A DNA stretch of 64,000 nt from Pseudomonas oryzihabitans NBRC 102199. Lineage in GTDB: Bacteria; Pseudomonadota; Gammaproteobacteria; Pseudomonadales; Pseudomonadaceae. The stretch spans positions 1-64,000 of the forward strand of contig NZ_BBIT01000009.1 in the NCBI RefSeq assembly GCF_000730625.1, read 5' to 3'. The translations under genes and the position numbers were made by a program. The notes below the pieces were generated by a model that saw nothing but the letters and a program-made list of their open reading frames with translations, ran no database searches and was not told where the DNA came from. Shown here in pieces: positions 18,817 through 27,182 of this stretch (positions are counted from its first letter, which is position 1; every line of letters starts with the position of its first letter).

Positions 18817-19621
18817 CGATCCGCCCCTGGCGATAGAGATGGCCGATGGCCTTCTTGAAGTTGCCCTTGCTGACGCCAAACAGCTGATGGATCAGCGCCG
18901 GCGGACTGCTGTCGCTGAGCTCCAGGACCCCACCGCGTGCCTTGGCCAGGCCGATGATCTGCTCGGCGAGATCGCTTCCGGCGGCAGCTCCCTGAGGCTG
19001 CAGGGTCAGGCTGATCTTGCCGTCCGCCCGCACCTCGCGAATGAAGCCCCGCTCCCGCTGCCCCAGGCGCAGTGGCTTGAAGGCCTCGTTGCGATGCACC
19101 AGGCCCCAGTGCTTGTTGTCGACGATCACCTTGTAGCCCAGGTCGGTCCGCTCGACCACCAGCAGGGGTACCGGCTGACCCACCTTGTAGCGTGGCGGTT
19201 CACGATCCAGGTAGCGATCCAGGCGCGCGGTGGCAACGATCCGCCGGGTCCGGGCATCCAGGTGCACATGCACCACGCAATAATCGCCCACCTGCAGCGG
19301 ACGCTTCTCCTCCGAATGCGGCAGCAGCAGGTCCTTGGGCAGGCCCCAGTCAAGGAAGATCCCCACCCGGCCGACCTCCACCACGCGCAGACTGGCGAAG
19401 CCGCCGACCTGCACCTTCGGCTTTTCGGTGGTGGCGATCAGGCGGTCTTCGCTGTCCAGGTAGAGGAAGACGTTGAGCCAGTCGCCCTCGGCGCAGGGTT
19501 CGTCGCGAGGCGCATAGCGGCGCGGCAGCAGCACCTCGCCGTCATTGCCGGCATCCAGGAACAGACCGATGGGGGTGTTGCGCAAAATCTGCAAGCTGTT
19601 GAAGCGACCCAGCAAGGCCAT
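18770..19621 (-). CDS. cvfB: S1-like RNA-binding protein CvfB
   Basis: The 283-residue protein opens [19 protein letters not shown], the typical start of CvfB/YitL. It holds three S1-like segments (about 1-130, including [19 protein letters not shown]), a further S1 fold near 140-215, and a C-terminal winged helix ([23 protein letters not shown]). CvfB proteins bind RNA and affect virulence factor expression in Staphylococcus. The ATG at 19621 has AGGAG 8 bases upstream; 53 codons of open frame further upstream are rejected on that basis. Confidence 0.88.
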   Translation of the reverse strand: MALLGRFNSLQILRNTPIGLFLDAGNDGEVLLPRRYAPRDEPCAEGDWLNVFLYLDSEDRLIATTEKPKVQVGGFASLRVVEVGRVGIFLDWGLPKDLLLPHSEEKRPLQVGDYCVVHVHLDARTRRIVATARLDRYLDREPPRYKVGQPVPLLVVERTDLGYKVIVDNKHWGLVHRNEAFKPLRLGQRERGFIREVRADGKISLTLQPQGAAAGSDLAEQIIGLAKARGGVLELSDSSPPALIHQLFGVSKGNFKKAIGHLYRQGRIVIEDDRISVREDAAG

Positions 19622-19901
19622 GAGTGGAGACTCCTGTAGAAAGCGGTGCATTTTACCGCGATCAGCAGAGTCACCGCTTGGTCGCGACCCTTCGTCGCTG
19701 AACGGTCGCGAGGCGTGGCTGGCAGCCGGGTGGGTACGAATCTCGACCCGATCGGCCTTGCCCCCACCGCTCGGCACGCTGCCGTGCGGGAGACCTGACC
19801 AGGCTGTTTGAGGAGGAACGCCTCACGGCAGGTGGAGGCGGCGGGCGTCTTGAAGGCGATGCCTGGAGATCGCTTTGGCTCGCCTCTGGCAAGCGTCCGA
19901 C

Positions 19902-20171
19902 TCAGGCGGTAAGGCAGTCGTCTGCGAGGGGAATCTCGATGAACAGACCCACGGTGTCAGCCTCGACCCGCATGGCGGCCACCACCGCATTCAGCAAGAA
20001 CGGATTGGTCGCCTGTTCGTTGGTCACGATACGCTGGGTCAGCTTGATCGACTGGTGGGCGTGGTAGACGGCTACGAGTATTTCATTGAGGTTCAGGCGA
20101 CGGAGCTCGACCCGGTATCCGGCGAGTCCGTGGCCCAAGGCGCGTCCTGCGCTTTCAAGCCCATTTTTCAC
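19902..20171 (-). CDS. Putative DUF3509-like small protein (copy 3)
   Basis: This 89-residue gene starts with GTG at 20171, preceded by AAGGA at a good distance. The alternative is a TTG at 20216 without a ribosome site. Its central part, SIKLTQRIVTNEQATNPFLLNAVVAAMR, follows the same strand, Q-containing turn and helix pattern as the genes at 10840 and 11700, so I place it in that family with less certainty. Function is unknown. Confidence 0.52.
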   Translation of the reverse strand: MKNGLESAGRALGHGLAGYRVELRRLNLNEILVAVYHAHQSIKLTQRIVTNEQATNPFLLNAVVAAMRVEADTVGLFIEIPLADDCLTA

Positions 20172-20686
20172 GGTAAGTCCTTGGACCGTTGCGGTCCGGG
20201 GTAATGATTCGAACAAGATAATAGCACCAGGCCATTATCCTTATTGCGCAGGCCATCACCGTTTCGATACCACTGGCCGAAGAGACTGAACGCGCCCATG
20301 AACGTGCGCCTGCCGGGTGCTGCCCAGCGCTTCGCGCGGCGCCCCTTTCGTGCCCGGGAAACGATTCAGCACGGTGCCTTTGCCACGATCGACCGGTCCC
20401 GGTGCCAGAGCGCGCCACGCCTCTCCCCTTCAACCGCCGTTCGCCCGCTTCAGCCCGCACTTCGACCATGGTCGGTAAAGTCAACATCGAGCTGCTCAAA
20501 GGTCTTGTTTTGCGCAAGCCAGTCTGAGACCATCCTTCGCTGTCAGGTGAGGCTGTCTCCACGGAGCGGCTGACCTGTCGAGAACCTGGAGTACATCAGG
20601 GCCAGCTTTCGCGGCATGGGTTTCTCCTCGTTTCAAAACTGTCGTCCTTCGCGGACAACAACGTCATCTTATTCAAGGAGAAATCC
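20172..20686. other. 515-base gap upstream of the cold-shock gene
   Basis: No convincing gene is visible. The right-hand part is the natural place for a long cold-shock mRNA leader. I could not assign promoter elements or a conserved leader fold with confidence. Confidence 0.35.
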
Positions 20687-20896
20687 ATGTCTACTCGCCA
20701 AACTGGCACCGTCAAGTGGTTCAACGACGAGAAAGGCTTCGGCTTCATCACCCCCCAGAGCGGCCCGGACGTGTTCGTTCACTACCGTTCCATTCAGGGC
20801 AACGGCTTCAAGAGCCTGCAAGAAGGCCAGGCTGTTTCCTTCCTGGTCGTGCAAGGCCAGAAAGGCCTGCAGGCCGATGAGGTGCAGGTGATCTAA
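20687..20896 (+). CDS. Cold-shock domain protein, CspA family
   Basis: At 69 residues this is a single cold-shock domain. RNP1 is KGFGFITP (about residues 16-23) and RNP2 is VFVHYRSI (29-36). Such proteins bind single-stranded nucleic acid and act as RNA chaperones. AAGGAG lies before the ATG, and a 13-bp hairpin terminator follows, so the gene is monocistronic. The tail [10 protein letters not shown] is typical of Pseudomonas CapB/CspA-type proteins. Confidence 0.95.
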   Translation: MSTRQTGTVKWFNDEKGFGFITPQSGPDVFVHYRSIQGNGFKSLQEGQAVSFLVVQGQKGLQADEVQVI

Positions 20897-20911
20897 TCAC
20901 CCGCCTTCTCG

Positions 20912-20943
20912 AAAAAGCCCAACCCCCGGTTGGGCTTTTTTTT
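20912..20943 (+). terminator. Rho-independent terminator of the csp gene
   Basis: A perfect 13-bp stem (20912-20924 with 20928-20940), loop CCC, ends in eight T. It starts 15 bases after the stop codon. Confidence 0.92.
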
Positions 20944-21001
20944 GCGCGGACGTTGGCCCCGCCAGCCTCTGCTATCGCCACTTAGGGATGAGGTGCGTCT
21001 C

Positions 21002-21658
21002 GTGAAAACCTTCGCTGCCCTGCTCTGCCTGCTCCTGCTCGCCGGTTGCGCCGCCTTTCCCGGCGATGAACTCTCTTCCCAGCCGTTCCGCGCGCCCCTG
21101 AGCGAGCAACCGCAGCGGCCCAAGGTGCTGGTGGAATTCAACTTCTATCGCGGCACTGTCGAGGACGCCAAGGACGCGACGTCGATCGCCGTCGCCCGCG
21201 AAGGCCTGAAGCCCCGGCTGCGCGAGGTCCTGGAACGCTCCAATCTGTTCGACCGCATCACCCTGGTGCCGGAGCCCGGCAGGCCCGACGACGCCCTGCT
21301 GCGCCTCAAGCTCTACAACAGCACCTCCTACGCCGCCGCCATCGCCAGTGGCTTGATCACCGGCGCCACCTTCTTTCTCGTCCCGGGTACCGCCAAGGAC
21401 GACTATGTGCTGACCGCCGAATGGATCGCACCGGGTAGCGCTCCGTCCACCCGGGTGCGCAATGCCAGTTCGGTACGCACCTGGATGGGGGTCTGGTTCC
21501 TGCCCCTGGCCGCCAGCCATCAGGCCGGGACCGCCATCGAGGAAACCTTCGCCCGCCAGGTCAACGACGCCCTGCGCCAGCTGCAGAGCGCCGGCGCCTT
21601 CGCCGACCGCTCCTCGCCCCAGGGGAACGGCGAAACGCCTGCACCGGTCACACCTTGA
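21002..21658 (+). CDS. Putative outer-membrane lipoprotein
   Basis: This 218-residue protein has a type II signal peptide with lipobox LLAGC (Cys16) when started at the GTG at 21002, which has AGGTG 6 bases upstream. The mature part reads like a periplasmic alpha/beta domain, with a hydrophobic stretch near 115-140 (YAAAIASGLITGATFFLVPG). I do not recognise the family beyond an export-type lipoprotein. A small gene follows 26 bases later and may share its transcript. Confidence 0.75.
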   Translation: MKTFAALLCLLLLAGCAAFPGDELSSQPFRAPLSEQPQRPKVLVEFNFYRGTVEDAKDATSIAVAREGLKPRLREVLERSNLFDRITLVPEPGRPDDALLRLKLYNSTSYAAAIASGLITGATFFLVPGTAKDDYVLTAEWIAPGSAPSTRVRNASSVRTWMGVWFLPLAASHQAGTAIEETFARQVNDALRQLQSAGAFADRSSPQGNGETPAPVTP

Positions 21659-21684
21659 CCGGCAATCACGTAGACGAGGATCCC

Positions 21685-21834
21685 ATGGCCGAAGAAAAGC
21701 GCAAAGCCGACGAACGCGAACTGCCCAAGGACGAAAAGCCCCTGCGCACCGAACACGCCAAGACCGACGACGGGCGCAATCCCCCTTCGCCCAACAGTCC
21801 GGACCGCACCAAGGACGCCACGGGCTACAACTGA
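21685..21834 (+). CDS. Small, highly charged hypothetical protein
   Basis: A 49-residue, very hydrophilic protein rich in K, E, D and P (MAEEKRKADERELPKDEKPL at the N-terminus, ending DATGYN). It lacks cysteines, a signal or membrane segments and is probably disordered. GAGGA sits 5 bases before the ATG. It lies just after the lipoprotein gene. The strong ribosome site and complete frame favour a real gene; function is unknown. Confidence 0.6.
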   Translation: MAEEKRKADERELPKDEKPLRTEHAKTDDGRNPPSPNSPDRTKDATGYN

Positions 21835-22002
21835 TCCCGACCTTTCCGGAAACGACCGCCACGGCGGTCGTTTCTTTATCTGCGCCCTGCCCCGCGGGGT
21901 TGGCTCGCCCCTCCCTCCTTACTGCATAATGCCCACACTCCGACGTCTATCGGCCCCTTTTCTCTTCAACTAGGCCGGTACCCTGCCAAGGTGTGTGTCC
22001 CG

Positions 22003-23466
22003 ATGCGAAAGACCTTCCGATCTCTGGGCCTGCTGCTGAGCTGCTGCGCCCTGGGCTTTTCCCTGCCCGTCAGTGCCGATACCTCCTACCTGCCGCCGCG
22101 AATCGAAAAGGCGATGCAGACCAACAAGATTCCCGGCAGCGACCTGTCGCTGGTGATGCTGCCCCTTGATGGCCCGGGCGAGAACGACTACTACAACGCC
22201 GACGTCTCGGTGAATCCGGCGTCGACCATGAAGCTGATCACCACCTTTGCCGCCCTGGAACTGCTGGGTCCCACCTACCAGTGGAAGACCGAGTTCTATA
22301 CCGACGGCACCCTCAAGGACGGCATCCTCAACGGCAACCTCTATCTCAAGGGCGGTGGCGATCCCAAGCTGAACATGGAGCGGCTGTGGCTGCTCATGCG
22401 TGACCTGCGCGCCAACGGCGTCCTGGAAGTCACCGGTGACCTGGTGCTGGATCGCGGTCGTTTCGTGAAGCCCAATCTGCCGGCCTTCAACGACGACGGC
22501 GAAGACGAGAACAAGACCTTCCTGGTCGGTCCGGATTCGCTGCTGGTCAATCTCAAGTCGGTGCGCATGGTGGTGCGCTCGGCCGATGGCCGGGTCAGCG
22601 TCTCCATGGATCCGCCGCTGACCAACGTCAACATCGACAACCAGATGCGCGCGACCGGCAAGAGCGGTTGCCCGGCCTGGCCGGAGGTGCGCTTCAATCC
22701 GGTGCCCCAGGCCGATGGCAGTACCAGCCTGGTGGTCAGTGGCCAGTTGCCGGACGGCTGCAACGCCCAGAGCTATCTGTCGCTGCTCGACCACCCGGCC
22801 TATACCGCCGGCGCGGTGCGGGCCATCTGGCAGGAACTGGGCGGCAGCATCAAGGGCCGTACCCGCGAGGGCAGCGTGCCGCGCAATGCCGAGGTGCTGG
22901 CGCGGGCCTTCTCGCCCGATGTGGTCGAGATCATTCGCGACATCAACAAGTACAGCAACAACACCATGGCCCAGCAGCTGTTTCTCTCCATCGGGGCGCA
23001 ATTCCGCACCTCGGCGGATGCGGACGACAGCAAGGCGGCGCTGCGGGTCATCCGCTCGTGGCTGGCGCGCAAGGGCATCAATGCCAGTCACCTGATCATG
23101 GAGAACGGCTCGGGGCTGTCGCGCACCGAACGGGTCAGTGCCCGGGAGATGGCCGAGATCCTGCGCGCCGCCTGGCAGAGTCCCTACGGCCCGGAGTTCA
23201 TCTCTTCGCTGCCGTTGGCGGGCATGGACGGCACCCTGCGCAAGCGCATGAAGAATTCGCCGCTCACCGGTCAGGCGCATATGAAGACCGGCACCCTGAA
23301 CAACGTACGGGCCCTGGCGGGCTTCGTCCGGGATGCCAATGCGCGCAACTGGGTGGTGGTCGCCATCCTCAACAGCAGCCGCCCCTGGGGCGCTTCGTCG
23401 ATCCTCGACGAGGTGGTGCTGGACCTCTATCTGCGCAGCCGCCAGGAAGGCGCGGTCGCCAACTGA
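22003..23466 (+). CDS. dacB: D-alanyl-D-alanine carboxypeptidase/endopeptidase (PBP4 type)
   Basis: A 487-residue periplasmic enzyme with a cleavable signal peptide (about residues 1-25, cut near VSA). The penicillin-binding motifs are STMK (catalytic Ser74, Lys77), SNN in KYSNNTMAQ and KTG in HMKTGTLN. A large insert between the first two motifs marks the class C (DacB/PBP4) type. It trims and cleaves peptidoglycan cross-links; loss of PBP4 in P. aeruginosa raises AmpC expression. A GTG at 21991 is an alternative start. A perfect hairpin follows. Confidence 0.93.
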   Translation: MRKTFRSLGLLLSCCALGFSLPVSADTSYLPPRIEKAMQTNKIPGSDLSLVMLPLDGPGENDYYNADVSVNPASTMKLITTFAALELLGPTYQWKTEFYTDGTLKDGILNGNLYLKGGGDPKLNMERLWLLMRDLRANGVLEVTGDLVLDRGRFVKPNLPAFNDDGEDENKTFLVGPDSLLVNLKSVRMVVRSADGRVSVSMDPPLTNVNIDNQMRATGKSGCPAWPEVRFNPVPQADGSTSLVVSGQLPDGCNAQSYLSLLDHPAYTAGAVRAIWQELGGSIKGRTREGSVPRNAEVLARAFSPDVVEIIRDINKYSNNTMAQQLFLSIGAQFRTSADADDSKAALRVIRSWLARKGINASHLIMENGSGLSRTERVSAREMAEILRAAWQSPYGPEFISSLPLAGMDGTLRKRMKNSPLTGQAHMKTGTLNNVRALAGFVRDANARNWVVVAILNSSRPWGASSILDEVVLDLYLRSRQEGAVAN

Positions 23467-23472
23467 CGCGCA

Positions 23473-23514
23473 AAACAAAACCGGCGTCTGCTCACGCAGA
23501 CGCCGGTTTTGTTT
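23473..23514. terminator. Bidirectional terminator between dacB and the DUF3309 gene
   Basis: A perfect 19-bp stem (23473-23491 with 23496-23514) with a 4-base loop has A-rich left and T-rich right ends, so it can work on both strands for the two convergent genes. Confidence 0.88.
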
Positions 23515-23625
23515 ACAGCACTCGGCAAGGCAGGCCGGAAAGCCGACGTTACCGCGCTGCACCGCATTGGGCAAGAACTTTGTCCAACGCACCTTTGTGG
23601 GGCATTTTCAGGCGACCGTCAGGGC

Positions 23626-23784
23626 CTAGATCATGCCCAGCAGCAGCAGTACCAGCAGGACGACCAGAATGGCGCCCACGATGCCGGACGGGCCATAGCC
23701 CCAGCTGCGCGAATGCGGAAACACCGGAAGTCCGCCGATGAGCAGGACCAGCAGCACCAGAACCAGGATGGTCGAGAGAGTCAT
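23626..23784 (-). CDS. DUF3309 small membrane protein
   Basis: The 52-residue peptide has two hydrophobic helices (about 3-17 and 35-50) around the conserved turn PVFPHSRSWGYGPSG, the signature I associate with DUF3309. GGAGA lies 7 bases before the ATG. Such proteins are widespread in proteobacteria and have no known function. Confidence 0.8.
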   Translation of the reverse strand: MTLSTILVLVLLVLLIGGLPVFPHSRSWGYGPSGIVGAILVVLLVLLLLGMI

Positions 23785-23937
23785 CTGCCATTCTCCATGA
23801 AGGCCAAGGGTCGACCGCCGCCGTAACAGGATGATACGAAGCGACGGGCTTATTCCATGGACCTGCGCCAGCGACGGAAAATCCCGACGTCATCAGCTAA
23901 CCCTGCCCGCCCTCGCCGCCTCCCAGGTGACAGCGCA

Positions 23938-23967
23938 CAAAAAAGCCCGGATCAGGGATCCGGGCTT
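23938..23967 (-). terminator. Rho-independent terminator of actP
   Basis: AAGCCCGGATC (23943-23953) pairs with GATCCGGGCTT (23957-23967). Read leftward it runs into a T-run. It lies about 20 bases after the actP stop. Confidence 0.85.
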
Positions 23968-23987
23968 GGCCTTGTCGCAGCTGGCTG

Positions 23988-25643
23988 TCAGTGGGCCACA
24001 GCGCCACTGGCACCCAGGCCGGTCTGGGATCTCACGAACTGCGGATAGAAGCGTGCTCGCTCCTCTTCGGCAGCCGCCGACTTGTCGGTGATGGAGAAGA
24101 ACCAGATGCCGATGAAGGCCACGGCGATGGAGAACAGCGCCGGGTATTCATAGGGGTAGATCGGCTTGGCATGACCGAGGATGGTCACCCAGATGGTCGG
24201 GCCGAGCACCATCAGGGCCACCGCGGTGATCAGGCCGAGCCAGCCACCGATCATGGCGCCCCGGGTGGTCAGACGCTTCCAGTACATCGAGAGCAGCAGG
24301 ATAGGGAAGTTGCAGCTGGCCGCGATGGAGAAGGCCAGGCCCACCATGAAGGCGATGTTCTGCTTCTCGAAGAGGATGCCCAAGGCGATGGCGACCACGC
24401 CCAGCGCCACGGTGGTCATCTTGGAAACGCGGATTTCGTCCTTCTCGTTGGCTTTGCCCTTCTTGATCACGCTGGCGTAGAGGTCGTGGGAGACCGCCGA
24501 GGCACCGGCCAGGGTCAGACCGGCGACCACCGCCAGGATGGTGGCGAAGGCCACCGCCGAGATGAAGCCGAGGAAGATGCTGCCGCCCACGGCGTTGGCC
24601 AGGTGCACCGCCGCCATGTTGTTGCCGCCCAGCAGGGCGCCGGCGGCGTCCTTGAAGGCCGGATTGGTGCTGACCAGCAGGATGGCGCCAAAGCCGATGA
24701 TGAAGGTCAGGATGTAGAAGTAGCCGATGAAGCCGGTGGCGTAGAACACGCTCTTGCGCGCTTCCTTGGCGTCACTGACGGTGAAGAAGCGCATCAGGAT
24801 GTGCGGCAGGCCGGCGGTGCCGAACATCAGCGCCAGACCCAGGGAGAAGGCCGAGATCGGATCCTTCACCAAGCCACCGGGGCTCATGATGGCTTCACCC
24901 TTGGGATGCACGGCGATGGCTTCGGCGAACAGGCGGTTGAAGTCGAAGCCGACGTGCTTCATCACCATGAAGGCCATGAAGCTGGCACCGGACAGCAGCA
25001 GCACCGCCTTGATGATCTGTACCCAGGTGGTGGCCAGCATGCCGCCGAAGAGGACATAGAGCACCATGAGGATACCCACCAGCACCACGGCCAGGGTGTA
25101 ATCCAGGCCGAACAGCAGCTGGATCAGCTTGCCGGCACCGACCATCTGGGCGATCAGATAGAGGGCGACCACCACCAGCGAACCGCAGGCGGACAGGGTC
25201 CGGATGTCCTTCTGCTTGAGGCGGTAGGAGGCCACGTCGGCGAAGGTGTACTTGCCAAGGTTGCGCAGGCGCTCGGCGATCAGGAACAGGATGATCGGCC
25301 AGCCCACCAGGAAGCCGATGGAGTAGATCAGGCCGTCGTAGCCCGAGGTGAACACCAGGGCGGAAATCCCCAGGAAGGAAGCGGCCGACATGTAGTCGCC
25401 GGCGATGGCCAGGCCGTTCTGGAACCCGGTGATGCGGCCACCGGCGGCGTAGTAGTCGGCGGCGGAGCGGTTACGCTTGGAAGCCCAGTAGGTGATGCCC
25501 AGGGTGGCGCCGACGAAGGCGACGAACATCAGGATGGCGGAGATGTTCAGCGGCTGGCGCTGGACCGCGCCGCTGATGGCATCGGCCGCCCACAGCGAAG
25601 GCGAGAGTGCCAGTAGCCCGGCCGCGAGGGAAAGACGTCTCAT
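23988..25643 (-). CDS. actP: Cation/acetate symporter ActP
   Basis: A 551-residue sodium:solute symporter with a cleaved signal-like N-terminus ([22 protein letters not shown]) and about 13 membrane helices. The segments [20 protein letters not shown] and [14 protein letters not shown] near residues 65-98 are characteristic of ActP. It imports acetate and related short acids with sodium. The gene overlaps the upstream DUF485 partner by four bases, the standard yjcH-actP arrangement; acs, often the third member, is not in the window. GGGAGG precedes the ATG. Confidence 0.93.
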   Translation of the reverse strand: MRRLSLAAGLLALSPSLWAADAISGAVQRQPLNISAILMFVAFVGATLGITYWASKRNRSAADYYAAGGRITGFQNGLAIAGDYMSAASFLGISALVFTSGYDGLIYSIGFLVGWPIILFLIAERLRNLGKYTFADVASYRLKQKDIRTLSACGSLVVVALYLIAQMVGAGKLIQLLFGLDYTLAVVLVGILMVLYVLFGGMLATTWVQIIKAVLLLSGASFMAFMVMKHVGFDFNRLFAEAIAVHPKGEAIMSPGGLVKDPISAFSLGLALMFGTAGLPHILMRFFTVSDAKEARKSVFYATGFIGYFYILTFIIGFGAILLVSTNPAFKDAAGALLGGNNMAAVHLANAVGGSIFLGFISAVAFATILAVVAGLTLAGASAVSHDLYASVIKKGKANEKDEIRVSKMTTVALGVVAIALGILFEKQNIAFMVGLAFSIAASCNFPILLLSMYWKRLTTRGAMIGGWLGLITAVALMVLGPTIWVTILGHAKPIYPYEYPALFSIAVAFIGIWFFSITDKSAAAEEERARFYPQFVRSQTGLGASGAVAH

Positions 25644-25951
25644 GGCTGCACCTCCCGGAGAATTTCCGCGTTGAGCCGATCGAACTCGCCATTGGCCCGG
25701 CGCACATAGATGCCGGTCAGGATGAAGGCCGAAAGGATCAGACCGACGCCCAGGGGGATGCCCCAGGTCATGGCGGTTTCCGCATGGATACGGGTCGCGA
25801 GAACCTTGGGGGCGAAGGCGATCAGGAGGATGAAGGCGGAATAGAGTCCGAGCATGATGGCGGAAAGCGTCCAGGCGAAGCGCCCGCGCTTGGTCACCAG
25901 TTCTTGGAAACGCGGACTGGCTTCAATCCGCCGGTAGGTGCTGTCATTCAT
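25640..25951 (-). CDS. yjcH: DUF485 membrane protein (YjcH-like)
   Basis: At 103 residues with two membrane helices (about 30-50 and 62-85), this has the DUF485 features [20 protein letters not shown] and [26 protein letters not shown]. It almost always precedes actP and the stop/start overlap here couples their translation. It may assist the symporter; its role is not proven. Confidence 0.9.
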   Translation of the reverse strand: MNDSTYRRIEASPRFQELVTKRGRFAWTLSAIMLGLYSAFILLIAFAPKVLATRIHAETAMTWGIPLGVGLILSAFILTGIYVRRANGEFDRLNAEILREVQP

Positions 25952-26047
25952 TATTGTTGTTCCTTACAGCATGACGGGAGCGTCGAGCTCTACTCGAGGC
26001 CCGCCCGGTAAGGCTTCCAGACGACTTTAGTCGTACCCCTCCAGACC

Positions 26048-26950
26048 TCAGTAATCCCAGAGCCGACGCCAGCCCTGCAGCGGGTGGTGACCCTCGCCAT
26101 CGAGCACCGAAACGCTTGCCGTCATCCCCGCGCTGAGGTGGATATCCGCGGGGACGTCCAGCAGTTCGATGCGTACCGGGATGCGCTGCGCCAGGCGCAC
26201 CCAGTTGAACGTCGGCTCGACGTTGGCCAGCAGCTGGGTATCGCTGGCCGCGTTGCGATCGGTGATGCCGCTGCTGATGCTCGCCACCCGCCCCTGCAGG
26301 GGCGCCGCCTGGTTCATCAGGCGCACCCGTACCGCATCGCCGGGGTGGATGTGGGGAATCTTGGTCTCTTCGAAATAGGCCATGACGTAGAAGGAGCGGG
26401 TATCCACCAGGGCCATCACCGCCTGGCCAGTCTGCACATAGTTGCCCTCGGCGAATCTGAGGTTGGTGATCCGCCCTTCCCGCGGCGCCAGCACCCGGCT
26501 GCGATCCAGGTTGATCTGGGCCAGGTTCACATCGCTCAGGGCTTCCTGGTACTGGCTGCGGGCGACCGCCACGTTGACCTGGGCGGTCTCGCGATCCTCG
26601 GCGCTGATGGCGCTGGTGCCCAGCCGTTGGCGCCGGGCGGCCTCGCTCTCACGCAGGCGCAGCTGCTGCTGGCGCGTCTCGGCCACCGCCTTGGCATGGG
26701 CGAGGTTGGCCTGGTAGCGCTGCTGATCGATCTGCAGGAGCAGATCGCCGGGCTTCACCAGCTGGTTGTCCACCACCGCCAGGCGCGTCACCCAGCCCGA
26801 TACGTCGGGCGCGACCACCACCACATCGGCGCGCACCCGCGCATCGCGCGTCCAGGGCGTATAGAGATAGAAGTGCCACAGCCAGGTGCCGGCCAGGATG
26901 GCGAGTAGTACCACGATCAGGGTTATCGCCACACGCAGGGTCTTGTGCAT
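26048..26950 (-). CDS. HlyD-family membrane fusion protein (AaeA-like)
   Basis: The 300-residue periplasmic adaptor has one N-terminal membrane helix (about 6-25), YTPWTRDARVRADVV, a lipoyl/hairpin region with a coiled coil around 75-150, and a beta-barrel part with GDAVRVRLMN. It is the last gene of a FUSC - DUF1656 - HlyD set equivalent to E. coli aaeB-aaeX-aaeA, which exports aromatic carboxylic acids. The ATG at 26950 follows from the membrane helix position; upstream codons are out of family. The substrate in this organism is not known. Confidence 0.88.
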   Translation of the reverse strand: MHKTLRVAITLIVVLLAILAGTWLWHFYLYTPWTRDARVRADVVVVAPDVSGWVTRLAVVDNQLVKPGDLLLQIDQQRYQANLAHAKAVAETRQQQLRLRESEAARRQRLGTSAISAEDRETAQVNVAVARSQYQEALSDVNLAQINLDRSRVLAPREGRITNLRFAEGNYVQTGQAVMALVDTRSFYVMAYFEETKIPHIHPGDAVRVRLMNQAAPLQGRVASISSGITDRNAASDTQLLANVEPTFNWVRLAQRIPVRIELLDVPADIHLSAGMTASVSVLDGEGHHPLQGWRRLWDY

Positions 26951-26978
26951 CGCCTTGTCGATCCTCTTGTTATGGGGC

Positions 26979-27182
26979 TCAGGTGGCCAGCACGGCCACG
27001 AGGCCGGCCAGCCACAGCACGAACAGCGCGCAACCGAACAGGGCGCTGTGCCAGAGATGGCGGCCCAGGCCACTGCGCTGCAGCAGCCACAGCGACAGCG
27101 CCGTCAGCAGCAGCGCCAGGACGCCATAGACGAACAGCGGCCCCAGGTAGACCCCGCCGATAGCCCATTCATGCAGATTCAT
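26979..27182 (-). CDS. DUF1656 small membrane protein (AaeX-like)
   Basis: A 67-residue, two-helix membrane protein (about 10-32 and 45-65) starting MNLHEWAIGGVYLGPLFVYG, the DUF1656/AaeX pattern. It overlaps the 3' end of the FUSC gene by 14 bases and is 28 bases from the HlyD-family gene, so the three are one operon. It probably forms part of, or stabilises, the efflux complex. Confidence 0.85.
   Translation of the reverse strand: MNLHEWAIGGVYLGPLFVYGVLALLLTALSLWLLQRSGLGRHLWHSALFGCALFVLWLAGLVAVLAT

Noticed and set aside
20155-20573. Overlapping frames upstream of the cold-shock gene
   Set aside because: Neither strand shows a credible start or protein-like composition; the region is more likely a leader and promoter area.
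23991-25616. 541-codon frame opposite actP
   Set aside because: Histidine/glutamine/glycine-rich shadow frame with no plausible fold.
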